From: Corynebacterium gerontici
Lineage (GTDB): Bacteria > Actinomycetota > Actinomycetes > Mycobacteriales > Mycobacteriaceae
DNA: 64,000 nt
Reading direction: 5' to 3'
Assembly: GCF_003813985.1 (NCBI RefSeq)
Contig: NZ_CP033897.1
Location: forward strand, 2,199,211-2,263,210
The position numbers and the translations under genes were made by a program. The stretch's first letter is position 1, and each line of letters starts with the position of its first letter. This document shows positions 16,467 to 26,123 of this stretch, piece after piece. Under the pieces are notes generated by a model. That model saw only the letters and a program-made list of their open reading frames with translations, ran no database searches and had not been told where the DNA came from.

Positions 16467-19316
16467 TTACTTCACCACAAGATTGACCATGCGGCCAGGC
16501 ACCACGATGGTCTTGAATACTTCCTTGCCCTCGGTGTGAGCGGCAACGGCCTCGTTAGCCAGGGCGATCTCGATGATCTGCTCTTGGCTAGCATCGGCGG
16601 GCACCATGATGCGCGAGCGCACCTTGCCGTTGATCTGCACGGGCATCTCAACTTCATCGTCTTTGAGCCACTGCTCATCAAAATCGGGGAAGGGTGCAAA
16701 GGCAACGCTGCCGCTATTTCCAAGACGGTGCCAGAGTTCCTCGGCAATGTGCGGGGCCACGGCGGCGATCATAATCACCAGCGGCTCCACGGCTTCGCGA
16801 GGTGCGCCGTTCGGGTAGGTCTTGGTCAGGTAGTTCACGTACTCAATGCACTTCGCTACCACGGTGTTGATGCGCAATTCGGTGTAATCCTCGCGCACAC
16901 CGGCGATGGTGCGGTGAAGCTGCTTGAGGTCTTCTTGGGTGAGTTCTGAATCGCTGAGCACCAGTTCGCCACTGTTTTCGGAAACCACGAGGCGCCAGAG
17001 GCGCTGCAGGAAGCGGTGCGCACCAATCACGTCCTTCGTGGCCCAGGGACGGGAAGTATCCAGTGGGCCCATGGCCATTTCGTAGACACGCAATGTATCT
17101 GCACCGTAGTCGCGGCAGATTTCATCGGGGGAGACGCTGTTTTTCAGCGACTTACCCATCTTGCCGTATTCCTGGAATACTTCTTCGCCCTGGTAGAAGA
17201 ATTTGCCCTCGCGCTGTTCTACCTCTGCAGCCGGGACGTACACGCCGCGGGCATCCGTGTAGGCGTAGGCCTGGATATAGCCCTGGTTGAAGAGCTTGCG
17301 GTAGGGCTCGCTGGAACTTACAAAGCCGAGGTCGAAGAGCACCTTGTGCCAGAAGCGCGAGTAGAGCAGGTGCAGCACGGCGTGCTCCACGCCGCCGACA
17401 TAAAGGTCCACGCCGCCGGGATCATTTTCGCCACGCGGACCAGTCCAGTAGCGCTCATTTTCAATATCACAGAAGGCCTGGGTGTTATTGGGATCGATAT
17501 AGCGCAGTTGGTACCAAGAGGAACCGGCCCACTGCGGCATCACGTTGGTATCGCGAGTGTAGGTTTTGAGGCCATCGCCAAGATCCAGCTCAACCGTGAC
17601 CCAATCGCTTGCCTTTGCCAACGGTGGCTGCGGCTCGGAGTCGGCATCGTCGGGCTCAAAGCTCACCGGCTTATAATCTTCTACCTCCGGCAATTCCACG
17701 GGCAGCATGGACTCGGGTAGCGCATGGGCATGGCCGTGCTCGTCGTAGACCACGGGGAAGGGTTCGCCCCAGTAGCGCTGGCGGGCAAAGAGCCAATCGC
17801 GCAGCTTGTACTGGATTTTCTCCTCGCCGGCGCCGCGCTGCTCTAGCCATTGATTCACAGCCTTCTTGGCTTCTGCCTTGTTCAGGCCGTTGATATCCAG
17901 GCCTTCGTCATTGGCGGAGTTGATCATTTCGCCTTCGCCGGTGAAGGCTTCTTTGGCCACTTCGCCTCCAGCTACTACTTCGAGCAGGGGGAGGTCGAAT
18001 TCGAGGGCAAATTCGTGGTCGCGCTCGTCATGGGCGGGCACGGCCATGACAGCGCCGGTGCCATAGCCAGCCAAGACGTAGTCGCCAATGAACACGGGCA
18101 GTTGTTCACCATTGACTGGGTTGGTGGCGTACACGCCTAAGAACACACCAGTCTTTTTCTTGTTTTCCTGGCGCTCCACATCGGACTTCGCGGCAATGGC
18201 TTTGCGGTAGGCGGCCACGGCGGCAGCGGGGGAGTCCTCACCATAGGTCCACTTCGCTGGCGCCTCCTGGTAGGCGTCGGGTGCCTGGGCCAGGAGGGCG
18301 TCGACAAGCTCATGCTCGGGTGCAAGCACGAGGTAGGAGGCTCCGAAGAGGGTATCCGGGCGGGTGGTGAATACGGTGATGCGGTGTCCGGCAGCGTCAA
18401 AGTGAACCTCGGCGCCGCGGGAACGGCCGATCCAGTTGCGCTGCATGCTCTTGACCTTCTCGGGCCAATCGAGGGTGTCGAGGTCATCGATCAGGCGATC
18501 CGAGTAGGCGGTGATGCGCATCATCCACTGCGAAAGCTTCTTGCGGAACACCGGGAAATTGCCGCGCTCCGAGCGGCCATCGGCGGTGACCTCCTCGTTG
18601 GCCAGCACCGTGCCCAGGCCAGGGCACCAGTTCACCATGGATTCACTGCGGTAGACCAGGCGGAAGGAGTCGATCACATCGCGGCGCGCGACCTCATCTA
18701 ATTGTGCAAAAGGTACTTCGCCGGGGGTTTCGACCTCACCGGATTCCAGCAAGGGAAACAGCTCATCGATGGGGCGAGCCTTCTGCTGCTTGGTATCGAA
18801 CCAAGAATTAAAGATCTGCAGGAAAATCCACTGCGTCCACTTATAAAACTCAGGATCCGTGGTGGCAACGCTACGGCGGCGATCATGCCCCAGACCCAGC
18901 GCATCGAGCTGACGGCGCATGTTCTCAATATTTGCCATCGTGGTGGCACGCGGGTGGGTGCCCGTTTGAATCGCGTACTGCTCGGCGGGCAGGCCGAAGG
19001 CATCATAGCCCAGCGTGTGCAGCACATTCTTGCCCAGTTGGCGGTTAAAACGCGCAAAGACGTCCGTGGCAATGTAGCCCAGCGGGTGCCCCACGTGCAG
19101 GCCCGCGCCGGAAGGGTAGGGGAACATGTCCTGGACGAAGAGCTTTTCCTTCTCCAACTCCGCAGGGTCTGCCGGGGCCAGATCGCCCACCGGATTCGGC
19201 GCGTTGAAGGTACCTTCGGCCACCCAACGCTGCTGCCAGGTGCGCTCCAGCGAATTCGCGAGCTCGGCATTGTAGCGGTAGGCGGGTCCTTGGGAGTTCT
19301 CAGAAGGTGTAGTCAT
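16467..19316 (-). CDS. leuS: Leucyl-tRNA synthetase
   Basis: A 949-residue class I synthetase that charges tRNA-Leu. It has [20 protein letters not shown] with the HIGH-type HVGH, the CP1 editing domain with [20 protein letters not shown], the Rossmann fold, and the KMSKS-type loop [14 protein letters not shown]; the C-terminal tRNA-binding region ends [10 protein letters not shown]. The length fits bacterial LeuRS. The start at 19316 is favoured over 19373 because TAAGAT lies 8 nt ahead of it. No T-box element is obvious upstream. Confidence 0.97.
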   Translation of the reverse strand: MTTPSENSQGPAYRYNAELANSLERTWQQRWVAEGTFNAPNPVGDLAPADPAELEKEKLFVQDMFPYPSGAGLHVGHPLGYIATDVFARFNRQLGKNVLHTLGYDAFGLPAEQYAIQTGTHPRATTMANIENMRRQLDALGLGHDRRRSVATTDPEFYKWTQWIFLQIFNSWFDTKQQKARPIDELFPLLESGEVETPGEVPFAQLDEVARRDVIDSFRLVYRSESMVNWCPGLGTVLANEEVTADGRSERGNFPVFRKKLSQWMMRITAYSDRLIDDLDTLDWPEKVKSMQRNWIGRSRGAEVHFDAAGHRITVFTTRPDTLFGASYLVLAPEHELVDALLAQAPDAYQEAPAKWTYGEDSPAAAVAAYRKAIAAKSDVERQENKKKTGVFLGVYATNPVNGEQLPVFIGDYVLAGYGTGAVMAVPAHDERDHEFALEFDLPLLEVVAGGEVAKEAFTGEGEMINSANDEGLDINGLNKAEAKKAVNQWLEQRGAGEEKIQYKLRDWLFARQRYWGEPFPVVYDEHGHAHALPESMLPVELPEVEDYKPVSFEPDDADSEPQPPLAKASDWVTVELDLGDGLKTYTRDTNVMPQWAGSSWYQLRYIDPNNTQAFCDIENERYWTGPRGENDPGGVDLYVGGVEHAVLHLLYSRFWHKVLFDLGFVSSSEPYRKLFNQGYIQAYAYTDARGVYVPAAEVEQREGKFFYQGEEVFQEYGKMGKSLKNSVSPDEICRDYGADTLRVYEMAMGPLDTSRPWATKDVIGAHRFLQRLWRLVVSENSGELVLSDSELTQEDLKQLHRTIAGVREDYTELRINTVVAKCIEYVNYLTKTYPNGAPREAVEPLVIMIAAVAPHIAEELWHRLGNSGSVAFAPFPDFDEQWLKDDEVEMPVQINGKVRSRIMVPADASQEQIIEIALANEAVAAHTEGKEVFKTIVVPGRMVNLVVK

Positions 19317-19330
19317 AGGCAAATATCTTA

Positions 19331-19341
19331 GCTTTTCGACG
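19331..19341 (+). repeat. Dispersed motif GCTTTTCGACG, copy c
   Basis: It abuts the leuS -10 hexamer (19325-19330) and continues as CCCCACGCC. Confidence 0.6.
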
Positions 19342-19406
19342 CCCCACGCCGCGCGCTTACCCACGCACATCAAGGGGAGTGGCGTGTGTGCAATGTGGGG
19401 CGCCTG

Positions 19407-19532
19407 TTACTGCTTGCGATGCTCCGGTGGTGTCGGAGGATAGCCCGCCGTCACGTTCGGGGCTTCCACAATCAGAGGCGCGTGGCCGGAGGCGAGGCGG
19501 GTGAGCGCCGCGTTGATCAAAATCCTATTCAC
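19407..19532 (-). pseudogene. Possible 3' remnant or tiny ORF behind the PIF1-like gene
   Basis: A minus-strand frame of 41 codons starting GTG within the end of the PIF1-like gene reads VNRILINAALTRLASG, then HAPLIVEAPNVTAGYPP and TPPEHRKQ before TAA. It has the high-GC, third-position-rich look of the surrounding genes, unlike the helicase gene it follows. It could be the tail of a gene whose front was replaced, or a real small protein. I do not recognise it. Confidence 0.35.
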
Positions 19533-22500
19533 CACGGCTCTTCAGATATTTGAACAACGTCTCGACTGCGAATGCCGTTGAGACACATGCGCCAAAGAAG
19601 CCTGCCATCCAGAGCGCCGCACCGACAGGAATGAGTCCCACCAACGCAACAAGAAGTCCCACCACAAATAACCCGACCGTAATCTTCGCAGAAAGTTTTA
19701 GGCGTCGCTTTGCAGCTAAGAATTTTTGGTGCTTCGAGTCATTTCGTTGCAGTCCCTGCGCCATAGAAATCTGCTTGGAGTAGGGCCCAGTTGGGAACTG
19801 TTGCGCGCTTACAGGCGCCACTTCAAAGTCAGTAGGCTTTGGAATATTGAGCGCGGGAAGATCTAATGGCGGTTCAGGGGTCGCAGCAGTTTCCTCAACC
19901 TTCAATGAATTCTGGTCGCTGCCCGTCGCGTGCACATTGAAATGTCTGGGCTCTTGGTCCATTGCCTTTTCAAACTTGGGGGTGACTGCGGTTCTCTGCA
20001 GTTCAACCTCGCTGGAAGTTTCAAAGGTTTTAGGCGACGGCTCATGTGGATCTGACAGCGCCACCTCACTTTTCGCCTCGCTGAGGGTAGTTTCTGTCGC
20101 TGCTTGCTGCTCAAGGCGTTGTTCCACCCACCAGGTAAAATCGGTGTTTGATACACGGGGCTTGCCATAGCGGAGGGCAAGCCCATTTTTTCCTTGGGTA
20201 GTTTCAAAATCATCGGTGACCAGGACGTCACAACGAGTCTTCGATACTGCCTGCTTGTAGACCAGTCCTAGGGAGCCACAAAGCTCTTCTAACGCCCCAC
20301 CTTGGGGGTACAGAGTGCCATGTATATACGTATAGCCCCTGAACGCAACTCGCGCCCCGGTGACAAAAATGCGGTCAAGCTCATCACGAGGCACTGCAGG
20401 CGATTCTGCTGAAGCCGAGATTACAGAAGGCGCAGGCTTTGCGGGATCAGCTTTCGCAGCCTTCTTTAGCTCTCCTGGCTTCTGAGAAATTTGTGCTTCC
20501 TTCCGCGCAGGGAGCTGGAATCCATTGATATACCACTGTTCAAATTCCTCAACTGAGATAATCGGTTTGCCATACTCCCTGGCTCGCTTCGCCTTGTTGC
20601 TCATCGAGGCAACGTCTCCGGCTATGAGCACGTCACATTTCGTCTTTGATACCCCGGTGCGATATTCGAGATTGCGCTCAGCCAGGAGCGCTCGAAGCTG
20701 ATCCTCGCTCAGACCCTTTTGTTCTGCAATTTTTCTGGATCCCGTCCAGGCAACTTTAGTGCCAGCGCGAAGCAGATCTGCAATGTCTACATGCTCATCC
20801 ATAACTTCGGGAAGATCAATCTCATCCGACATGATCTTTGCGGCCCGCTGCTTGATGTCATGCGCGAGTTCCTTCGTCCAGGCTCCCCGGGAAATCGCCC
20901 AGGCTGAAAGAAGCTCAGCACACTCAACTACCTCGGCCTTACTCTCTGGCTTCCGCAGTGCCCCAGACATTGCAGCCCATGCAATGTCTGAATCAGTCGC
21001 TCTGCTCGGGTCCAGGAACATTTCCGAACTGGACGCCCAGTCTGGAATGAATACAGCTCCTTCTTCGTGCTCATCAGCCTCGGGAACTGCCTCACCACGT
21101 TCAAGTTTCAGGGAGCCAACTTGGTAATATCGCACCATTTCGCCACATCGCTGCTCCGGGTTGGTGCCGTGGAGGGTGAGCTCGAAATCTCCGAAATCGT
21201 ACCCAGTCCCCAAATTGAGTTGCATGCCTTTTTGTTGGTGCCGAATCGCTGCCTCCAACATCTGGAGTCCATCTCCGACGATCAACCCACCTTCTGCTTG
21301 ACGCCGGAGAAGCGGCCAGAAGTCACCGATTTCAGGAGCTGCGGCCAACCCCATAGGCGGCACTTTCTCCCGCACTCCAAAATCCCCGAGATCACAATTT
21401 GGATTGAGCCAAGTTCCAAAATCCGCTACAACCGTTCCGTCATGAATGATAGTGGCGTGAATCCTCGCGACATGCTGAGATACACCAAAATCTACGCCGT
21501 CGAACGATAGGAACACCACCCTATTCGTGGTCACTAGCTCGCTCGTTTCCCGGCGCAAAAATCGAACGAGACTGTTATTCGCTCGGATATGTTTTGGTAG
21601 AACTTCCTGGTCGAAGCGGAGATGTTCCATGTCTACCGCTCGGGACAATGCAACATAAAACTGACCATCCACCAGCATTCCACCTCGCAGGGTAATGAAA
21701 CATTTAGGGATAGTCTTGCCTTGTGACTTGTGCACAGTGATTGCCCATGCAGCGATAATCGGAAATTGTCTGACCGTGCCAACCACGTCAGCTGAAATGC
21801 GTCCCCCGGATACCTTCGGCTTATTAACTTCCCATACATGCCGCTCGAAGCTCACGGTTTTGCTTGAATCATCCAAAACAACTTCAATTTCATCTGAATT
21901 CGCTGAAGAAACAGTGCCAAAGCTGCCATTCACGTATCGTCCAGCAAAGTCATTAATGACAACCATGACTCGCATCCCAACGGCATACCGCAGAACTTCG
22001 GAACCATTAAAATCCGTCTTCGCCGCGTCGCCAGTGAACTCGGCTTCCGAAGTAAGAATTGGAGATCCGAGCGCGTCTAGTTTCGCATTATTGATCCGTT
22101 CCACTTCACGGCGGTATGAACAAAGAATTGTCCAATCGTTTGCGACGTCAAATTTTGGATCGACCAGATTATTCAAGGATTCCAAGGACTCTGGCGATAC
22201 GGCACCCTCGCGCACTTCGTTCAATATTTCTACGAAAGCGCTATCACTCTGTCGCCAGATGTGGGTCAAAGTAACTTTTTTCAATTCAAGTGCGCGGTAG
22301 CAGTGCGCTCCAAAGAAGTAAGGCGATGACCATTGCTCACTAAACAAGGCCCGCTCTGAATCGGTAACTACCGGGGGAAGTTGCAGCAAATCACCAACTA
22401 GCACAAGCTGAACTCCGCCAAAGGGTGCTTTATTTTTCCGGATTTGGCGTAGAGCTTGATCGACCATATCGAACAAATCCGCCCGGACCATGGAGACCTC

Positions 22501-22839
22501 ATCGATAATCAGAACATCCAAGATCTCGAGTAACTTGATTGCTTCAACCGTAGGACGCCACTTCCCTCCAGGCTTAATGTCATCAGGAAAAAGTCCAGGT
22601 CGGAACCCGAAGGCCTTGTGAATCGTAAACCCACCGATATTTTGCGCTGCGACTCCGGTAGGTGCAGTCACAAGGACGTTCTTCTGGGATTGCGCGTTTC
22701 CTGGTTCCTCAATTTGTTCGACGAACATTCGCAGCAACGTCGACTTGCCAGTTCCCGCTTTGCCGGAAATCAACAAGTTTCTGCCGGCATGTAGCGCTTT
22801 AATTGCGGCTTCAAATTCCGGAGTGATCGTTAACGTCAT
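19525..22839 (-). CDS. PIF1-like helicase with exonuclease-like region, two BRCT domains and C-terminal membrane hairpin
   Basis: A 1104-residue protein. Residues 1-430 are a superfamily 1B helicase: Walker A SGKAGTGKST, Walker B LIIDEVSM, GDLLQLPPV, the HIWRQ motif, and the late motifs ITVHKSQGKT and YVALSRA. Residues 440-580 look like a degenerate DEDD exonuclease fold (FLSFDGVDFG where DxE is expected). Two BRCT-like domains follow, around 690-770 (VAWTGSRK to SVEEFEQWY) and 815-905 (VAFRGYTY to DFTWWVEQ). After a long acidic/Pro linker the end has two hydrophobic helices (KITVGLFVVGLLVALVGLIP, then a second). The gene looks lower in GC than its neighbours. The start ATG at 22839 is preferred over TTG at 22875. 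I know no described system with this layout; membrane-linked DNA processing or defence is inference. Confidence 0.8.
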   Translation of the reverse strand: MTLTITPEFEAAIKALHAGRNLLISGKAGTGKSTLLRMFVEQIEEPGNAQSQKNVLVTAPTGVAAQNIGGFTIHKAFGFRPGLFPDDIKPGGKWRPTVEAIKLLEILDVLIIDEVSMVRADLFDMVDQALRQIRKNKAPFGGVQLVLVGDLLQLPPVVTDSERALFSEQWSSPYFFGAHCYRALELKKVTLTHIWRQSDSAFVEILNEVREGAVSPESLESLNNLVDPKFDVANDWTILCSYRREVERINNAKLDALGSPILTSEAEFTGDAAKTDFNGSEVLRYAVGMRVMVVINDFAGRYVNGSFGTVSSANSDEIEVVLDDSSKTVSFERHVWEVNKPKVSGGRISADVVGTVRQFPIIAAWAITVHKSQGKTIPKCFITLRGGMLVDGQFYVALSRAVDMEHLRFDQEVLPKHIRANNSLVRFLRRETSELVTTNRVVFLSFDGVDFGVSQHVARIHATIIHDGTVVADFGTWLNPNCDLGDFGVREKVPPMGLAAAPEIGDFWPLLRRQAEGGLIVGDGLQMLEAAIRHQQKGMQLNLGTGYDFGDFELTLHGTNPEQRCGEMVRYYQVGSLKLERGEAVPEADEHEEGAVFIPDWASSSEMFLDPSRATDSDIAWAAMSGALRKPESKAEVVECAELLSAWAISRGAWTKELAHDIKQRAAKIMSDEIDLPEVMDEHVDIADLLRAGTKVAWTGSRKIAEQKGLSEDQLRALLAERNLEYRTGVSKTKCDVLIAGDVASMSNKAKRAREYGKPIISVEEFEQWYINGFQLPARKEAQISQKPGELKKAAKADPAKPAPSVISASAESPAVPRDELDRIFVTGARVAFRGYTYIHGTLYPQGGALEELCGSLGLVYKQAVSKTRCDVLVTDDFETTQGKNGLALRYGKPRVSNTDFTWWVEQRLEQQAATETTLSEAKSEVALSDPHEPSPKTFETSSEVELQRTAVTPKFEKAMDQEPRHFNVHATGSDQNSLKVEETAATPEPPLDLPALNIPKPTDFEVAPVSAQQFPTGPYSKQISMAQGLQRNDSKHQKFLAAKRRLKLSAKITVGLFVVGLLVALVGLIPVGAALWMAGFFGACVSTAFAVETLFKYLKSRGE

Positions 22840-22891
22840 AGCGCCTGACTCTCTGTCTTTGTTGCTGTTGGGCAACTAGTCGCAGCCAGGT

Positions 22892-22939
22892 GGACACGAC
22901 TAGTGTCCGCTGCCAATCGGACCAGCCGTCAGGCAGCGG
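22892..22939. promoter_or_regulatory. Inverted repeats upstream of the PIF1-like gene
   Basis: GGACAC-N5-GTGTCC at 22892-22908 is followed by an 8-bp-arm repeat, CCGCTGCC at 22907-22914 with GGCAGCGG at 22932-22939. Both lie 50-100 bp before the helicase start. The first has the size of a repressor site; the second could be a transcription end for the other strand. Confidence 0.4.
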
Positions 22940-23006
22940 CTAGGGTTCCGTTTAGCATATCTTTTGCGCTTGAGTCCGCGCAGAATTATTGAGCTGGTAG
23001 CCGGAG

Positions 23007-23714
23007 CTACACCCCAACCTCGCTGGCGGGAATTTCCTGCATCTTGCCGTCGCGCATTTCCACAATGCGGTCGGCAATATCCAGTTGGCTGCGGTTGTGG
23101 GTGATCATCATGGTGGCGAATTGGAATTCGTCGGTCAGCTCGCGGATGAGCTGCACAATTTCCTGTGAGAGCTTCGCGTCAAGGGCGGACGTGGGTTCGT
23201 CGGCAAGCAAGAGCTGAGGCTTGCTCATCAGGGCGCGGGCGATGTTCACGCGCTGGCGTTGGCCACCGGATAGCTGCTCCGGGCGGCGATCACCCATGCC
23301 CTCCAATCCAACGCGCTGCAGTAATTCCTCGGCGCGATCGCGCTGGGCACGCAGCGCCTTGCCACGCACCCCGCGCAGGTGCTCGGTAATGAGCAACTGT
23401 TCGCGCGCGGTGAGTGCGCCTAAAAGATTGGGGGACTGGAACACAAAACCGATGTGCTCGCGGCGGATCTCGGTGCGCTCGGCCACGCTGGCCTTTTCTG
23501 CGTGTTCGCCGCAGATGATCACCTCGCCGGAGGTCGGCACCTGCAGCGCACCGGCCACGGACAGCATGGTGGACTTGCCGGAGCCGGACTCGCCCACAAC
23601 TCCCAGCACCTGCCCGGCGCGTAGGTCCAGGGTGGCGTGGTCTAGCGCTGTGATGGTGGATTCGCCGTCGGGGTAGACCACGGTGGCGTCGATAAGCGAA
23701 ACAACGTTGTTCAT
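23007..23714 (-). CDS. hrtA: ABC transporter ATPase, HrtA-like
   Basis: A 235-residue ATPase of the MacB/LolD type. Walker A is GESGSGKST, the Q-loop is FVFQSPNLL, the signature is LSGGQRQRV, Walker B is LLLADEPTSALD and the H-loop is MITHN. The start at 23714 (MNNVVSLIDATVVYPDG) follows AAGGTAGAAGAG. It lies 16 bp after the permease gene. In corynebacteria such a pair next to a divergent NarL-type two-component pair is the heme exporter HrtBA with ChrSA, which is the basis of the name; heme as substrate is inference here. Confidence 0.8.
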   Translation of the reverse strand: MNNVVSLIDATVVYPDGESTITALDHATLDLRAGQVLGVVGESGSGKSTMLSVAGALQVPTSGEVIICGEHAEKASVAERTEIRREHIGFVFQSPNLLGALTAREQLLITEHLRGVRGKALRAQRDRAEELLQRVGLEGMGDRRPEQLSGGQRQRVNIARALMSKPQLLLADEPTSALDAKLSQEIVQLIRELTDEFQFATMMITHNRSQLDIADRIVEMRDGKMQEIPASEVGV

Positions 23715-23730
23715 CTCTTCTACCTTCTTC

Positions 23731-24789
23731 CTAAGCCGCGGCGAGTGCGCGTTGGGGATCAACCTTGGTTACCTTGCGCACCGCCAAAGCGGAGCCCACC
23801 AAACCAAGAAGCCAAATGATTACTGCGGGGGCGAGCACCGTAAACGCGGAGAGTTCGAAGGGCACCGCACCCTGGGCCAGGGCACCGAGGCCTGCACCAA
23901 GCAGCGCGCCGATAAGCGCACCAATGCCCAGCACGATCGCCGCTTGGGTAAGCGCGTCGATAAAGAGGTAGCGCTTCGATGCACCGAGGGCCGCCAGCAC
24001 GGAAATTTCGCGGGTGCGCTGCAGCGTCCACACGGTCAAAAACGACACGGTGACCAGCGCGGAAATGCCGTAGAGGAAGCCCTGCATGCTCACCAAAGAA
24101 CCATGCTCAGAGGCGTAACCGGGGAGCGCATCGAAGGCCTTGCGCAGGTTGGTGCTCACGGTGCCGGGAATATCGCCGTCCAGGCTACCGCTCACGAGCA
24201 CTGCGGTGCCGACGGTGCCCGGCTTGGCGTGGCTGACGTCCTGCCAGGTGGCGGTATCAGCCCACACGACGGGGCTGTGGGAGTAGAAGGAGTCCTCCGC
24301 AATCTCTTTTACCTGCACGTTTTGCCCGCCAAGAGTAATGCTGCTGCCAACGCTCACCCCGGTTTCCTCGGCGGCGGTCTTCGAAACCACTACGCCATCA
24401 CCGACGGTGCCGCGGCCTTCGGGCAACTGCGTTCCTTCGGGCATGCCCAGCACCGCTACCGGCTGCGCACCGGTGGGGCCTTCCATGCGAGTCTGTGTAG
24501 TGCCAAGCGGTGTGGCTTCTTCTACACCAGATTCGCCCTTCACCTGGGCAAGCACGCCCTCAGAAATGGACGATGAGCTAAAAGAGGCCTCGGGCTTTTC
24601 CTTATCACTCGGTGCCGCGAACACCACCTTGTCGGGGTGTAGCGACTCCAAAGCGGCAGTGTTCTGCTTGCCTAAGCCCTCGGTGAGGCCGGTGAGCATC
24701 ACCACCAGCAGCGTCATCAGAGCGATCACCGAGCCGATGAGCGTAAAGCGCCCTTTGGCGTGGCGAATTTCTCGAATGGACAGGAACAT
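23731..24789 (-). CDS. hrtB: ABC transporter permease, HrtB-like (MacB/DevC type)
   Basis: A 352-residue permease with one N-terminal helix (GSVIALMTLLVVMLTGL), an extracellular domain of about 200 residues, and three C-terminal helices (SALVTVSFLTVWTL, QAAIVLGIGALIGALLGAG and APAVIIWLLGLVGSALAV), the MacB-type topology. The opening MFLSIREIRHAKGRFTLIG is typical of corynebacterial HrtB. A strong AAGGAG sits 4 nt before the ATG. With the ATPase it would expel heme or a similar membrane-active compound. It is divergent from the sensor kinase gene, sharing the regulatory gap. Confidence 0.8.
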   Translation of the reverse strand: MFLSIREIRHAKGRFTLIGSVIALMTLLVVMLTGLTEGLGKQNTAALESLHPDKVVFAAPSDKEKPEASFSSSSISEGVLAQVKGESGVEEATPLGTTQTRMEGPTGAQPVAVLGMPEGTQLPEGRGTVGDGVVVSKTAAEETGVSVGSSITLGGQNVQVKEIAEDSFYSHSPVVWADTATWQDVSHAKPGTVGTAVLVSGSLDGDIPGTVSTNLRKAFDALPGYASEHGSLVSMQGFLYGISALVTVSFLTVWTLQRTREISVLAALGASKRYLFIDALTQAAIVLGIGALIGALLGAGLGALAQGAVPFELSAFTVLAPAVIIWLLGLVGSALAVRKVTKVDPQRALAAA

Positions 24790-24870
24790 GGAACTCCTTT
24801 TTGTAGCAACGTGCTTTCCATCCTGCTCATCGCGGCGCCCGGGCGCGTCGGGAAGGTGGGCGAAGTTCCA

Positions 24871-24888
24871 ATCAACCACCTGGTTGAT
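24871..24888. promoter_or_regulatory. Perfect palindrome between hrtB and chrS
   Basis: ATCAACCACCTGGTTGAT is two perfect 8-bp arms with a 2-bp centre. It is 6 bp before the TAGACT -10 of chrS and about 80 bp before hrtB, so it is placed to control the kinase gene and possibly both units. The likely binder is the response regulator encoded in the cluster (inference). Confidence 0.55.
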
Positions 24889-24904
24889 CCCGCCTAGACT
24901 TGGC

Positions 24905-26113
24905 ATGGTGAATACCCCCGCCTCCGCCGCCAATTTGCTCACACTGCTGCGCGTTGCATTGCACGTAATGTTTGCCACGCTGCTCCTCTTTGCCATGATC
25001 AGTGCAATCGCCCGCGGCAATCACGTCTCCCATACCGTGTGTGTGCTCGGCACCTCGGGGCTGCTCGGGGCGCTGTATCTTTCCGGCACGGTGGTGGAAA
25101 ATCGGGCAAACAAAGGGGCGATCGCTTGGGGCTTCGGACCGTGGGTGCCCGTGTGGCTTCTCAGCGTTGTCGGTGTTTGGGCGCTTGCAGTGCTGCTGAG
25201 CCCGGAGTTTATTTGGCTCATGTTTCCCCTCGTTTTCATTGTGTTGCATTGCTTCCCCGGATGGCGCGGCATTGCGGCGGTGGGGGTGCTGTGGCTGATC
25301 GCCGCTTTTCTTCCACTGATCCACAATCCCCAACTTGGTTTCGGGCAGTGGTTTGGCCCGCTCATTGGGGCGTGTTTCGCCGTCGTGATTCACCATGTGT
25401 ATTCAGTGCTTAGCGCAGTCGCCGCGCGCAATGAGGCGATTGCGAAGCAACTGCTGGCCGCCCAGGAGGAACTCTCGCTGCGCCAACGGGAGGCCGGGCG
25501 AATGGAGGAACGCGAACGCCTGTCTCGCGAAATTCACGACACGGTCGCTCAAGGGTTAAGTTCCATCGTCTTGGTATCGCGTGCTGCACAGCATCAGGCC
25601 AGCGGCGACACAGCCACCCAGCTCAAGCTCATCCACGATCAGGCTCAGGAAAGCCTGGCCGAGGCGCGACGTTTTGTTCGTGATCTTGCGAGCCCCAGCA
25701 ATGACGTGCCCCTCAACGTCGCCTTGGAGCAACTCGCGCAGCGTCACATGCAAACCCAGCGTGCCCTGCAACGCACCATTGACATTCGAGTGGTGACGGT
25801 TGGAGGCACCAACACAAGCGTCCCGGAACCGATTGCCCGCACGGCACTGCGCGTGGCGCAAGAGGGGGTGCAGAACGTGATCAAGCACTCCGATGCCACC
25901 AAGGCAGTGCTCACTCTTGGGCTATGGGATCATGAGCTGAGCTTAGACATCGTCGATAACGGCCACAGCAGCACTGCATCTGCGCCGGGGGAGGGGTTTG
26001 GTCTAGAGGGCATGCGGCAGCGCGTGGAGCTGGTAGCCGGCGAGCTCAATTTTGAGGCAACCGCCCAGGGCAGCACGCTGGCATGTCGGCTGCCTTTAAC
26101 AAGCAAGCACTAA
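24905..26113 (+). CDS. chrS: Sensor histidine kinase, NarL type (ChrS-like)
   Basis: A 402-residue kinase with about six membrane segments in the first 170 residues, then a HisKA_3 helix pair with the phospho-acceptor in REIHDTVAQGLSSIVLV and a HATPase domain with DNGHSS and GFGLEGMRQRVELVAG. The HDTVAQ motif carries the kinase/phosphatase residues of this class. TAGACT lies 4 nt before the ATG. Next to the ABC pair it matches the heme-responsive ChrSA/HrtBA arrangement of C. diphtheriae and C. glutamicum. The signal is inferred, not seen. Confidence 0.8.
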   Translation: MVNTPASAANLLTLLRVALHVMFATLLLFAMISAIARGNHVSHTVCVLGTSGLLGALYLSGTVVENRANKGAIAWGFGPWVPVWLLSVVGVWALAVLLSPEFIWLMFPLVFIVLHCFPGWRGIAAVGVLWLIAAFLPLIHNPQLGFGQWFGPLIGACFAVVIHHVYSVLSAVAARNEAIAKQLLAAQEELSLRQREAGRMEERERLSREIHDTVAQGLSSIVLVSRAAQHQASGDTATQLKLIHDQAQESLAEARRFVRDLASPSNDVPLNVALEQLAQRHMQTQRALQRTIDIRVVTVGGTNTSVPEPIARTALRVAQEGVQNVIKHSDATKAVLTLGLWDHELSLDIVDNGHSSTASAPGEGFGLEGMRQRVELVAGELNFEATAQGSTLACRLPLTSKH

Positions 26114-26123
26114 ACTGACACCC

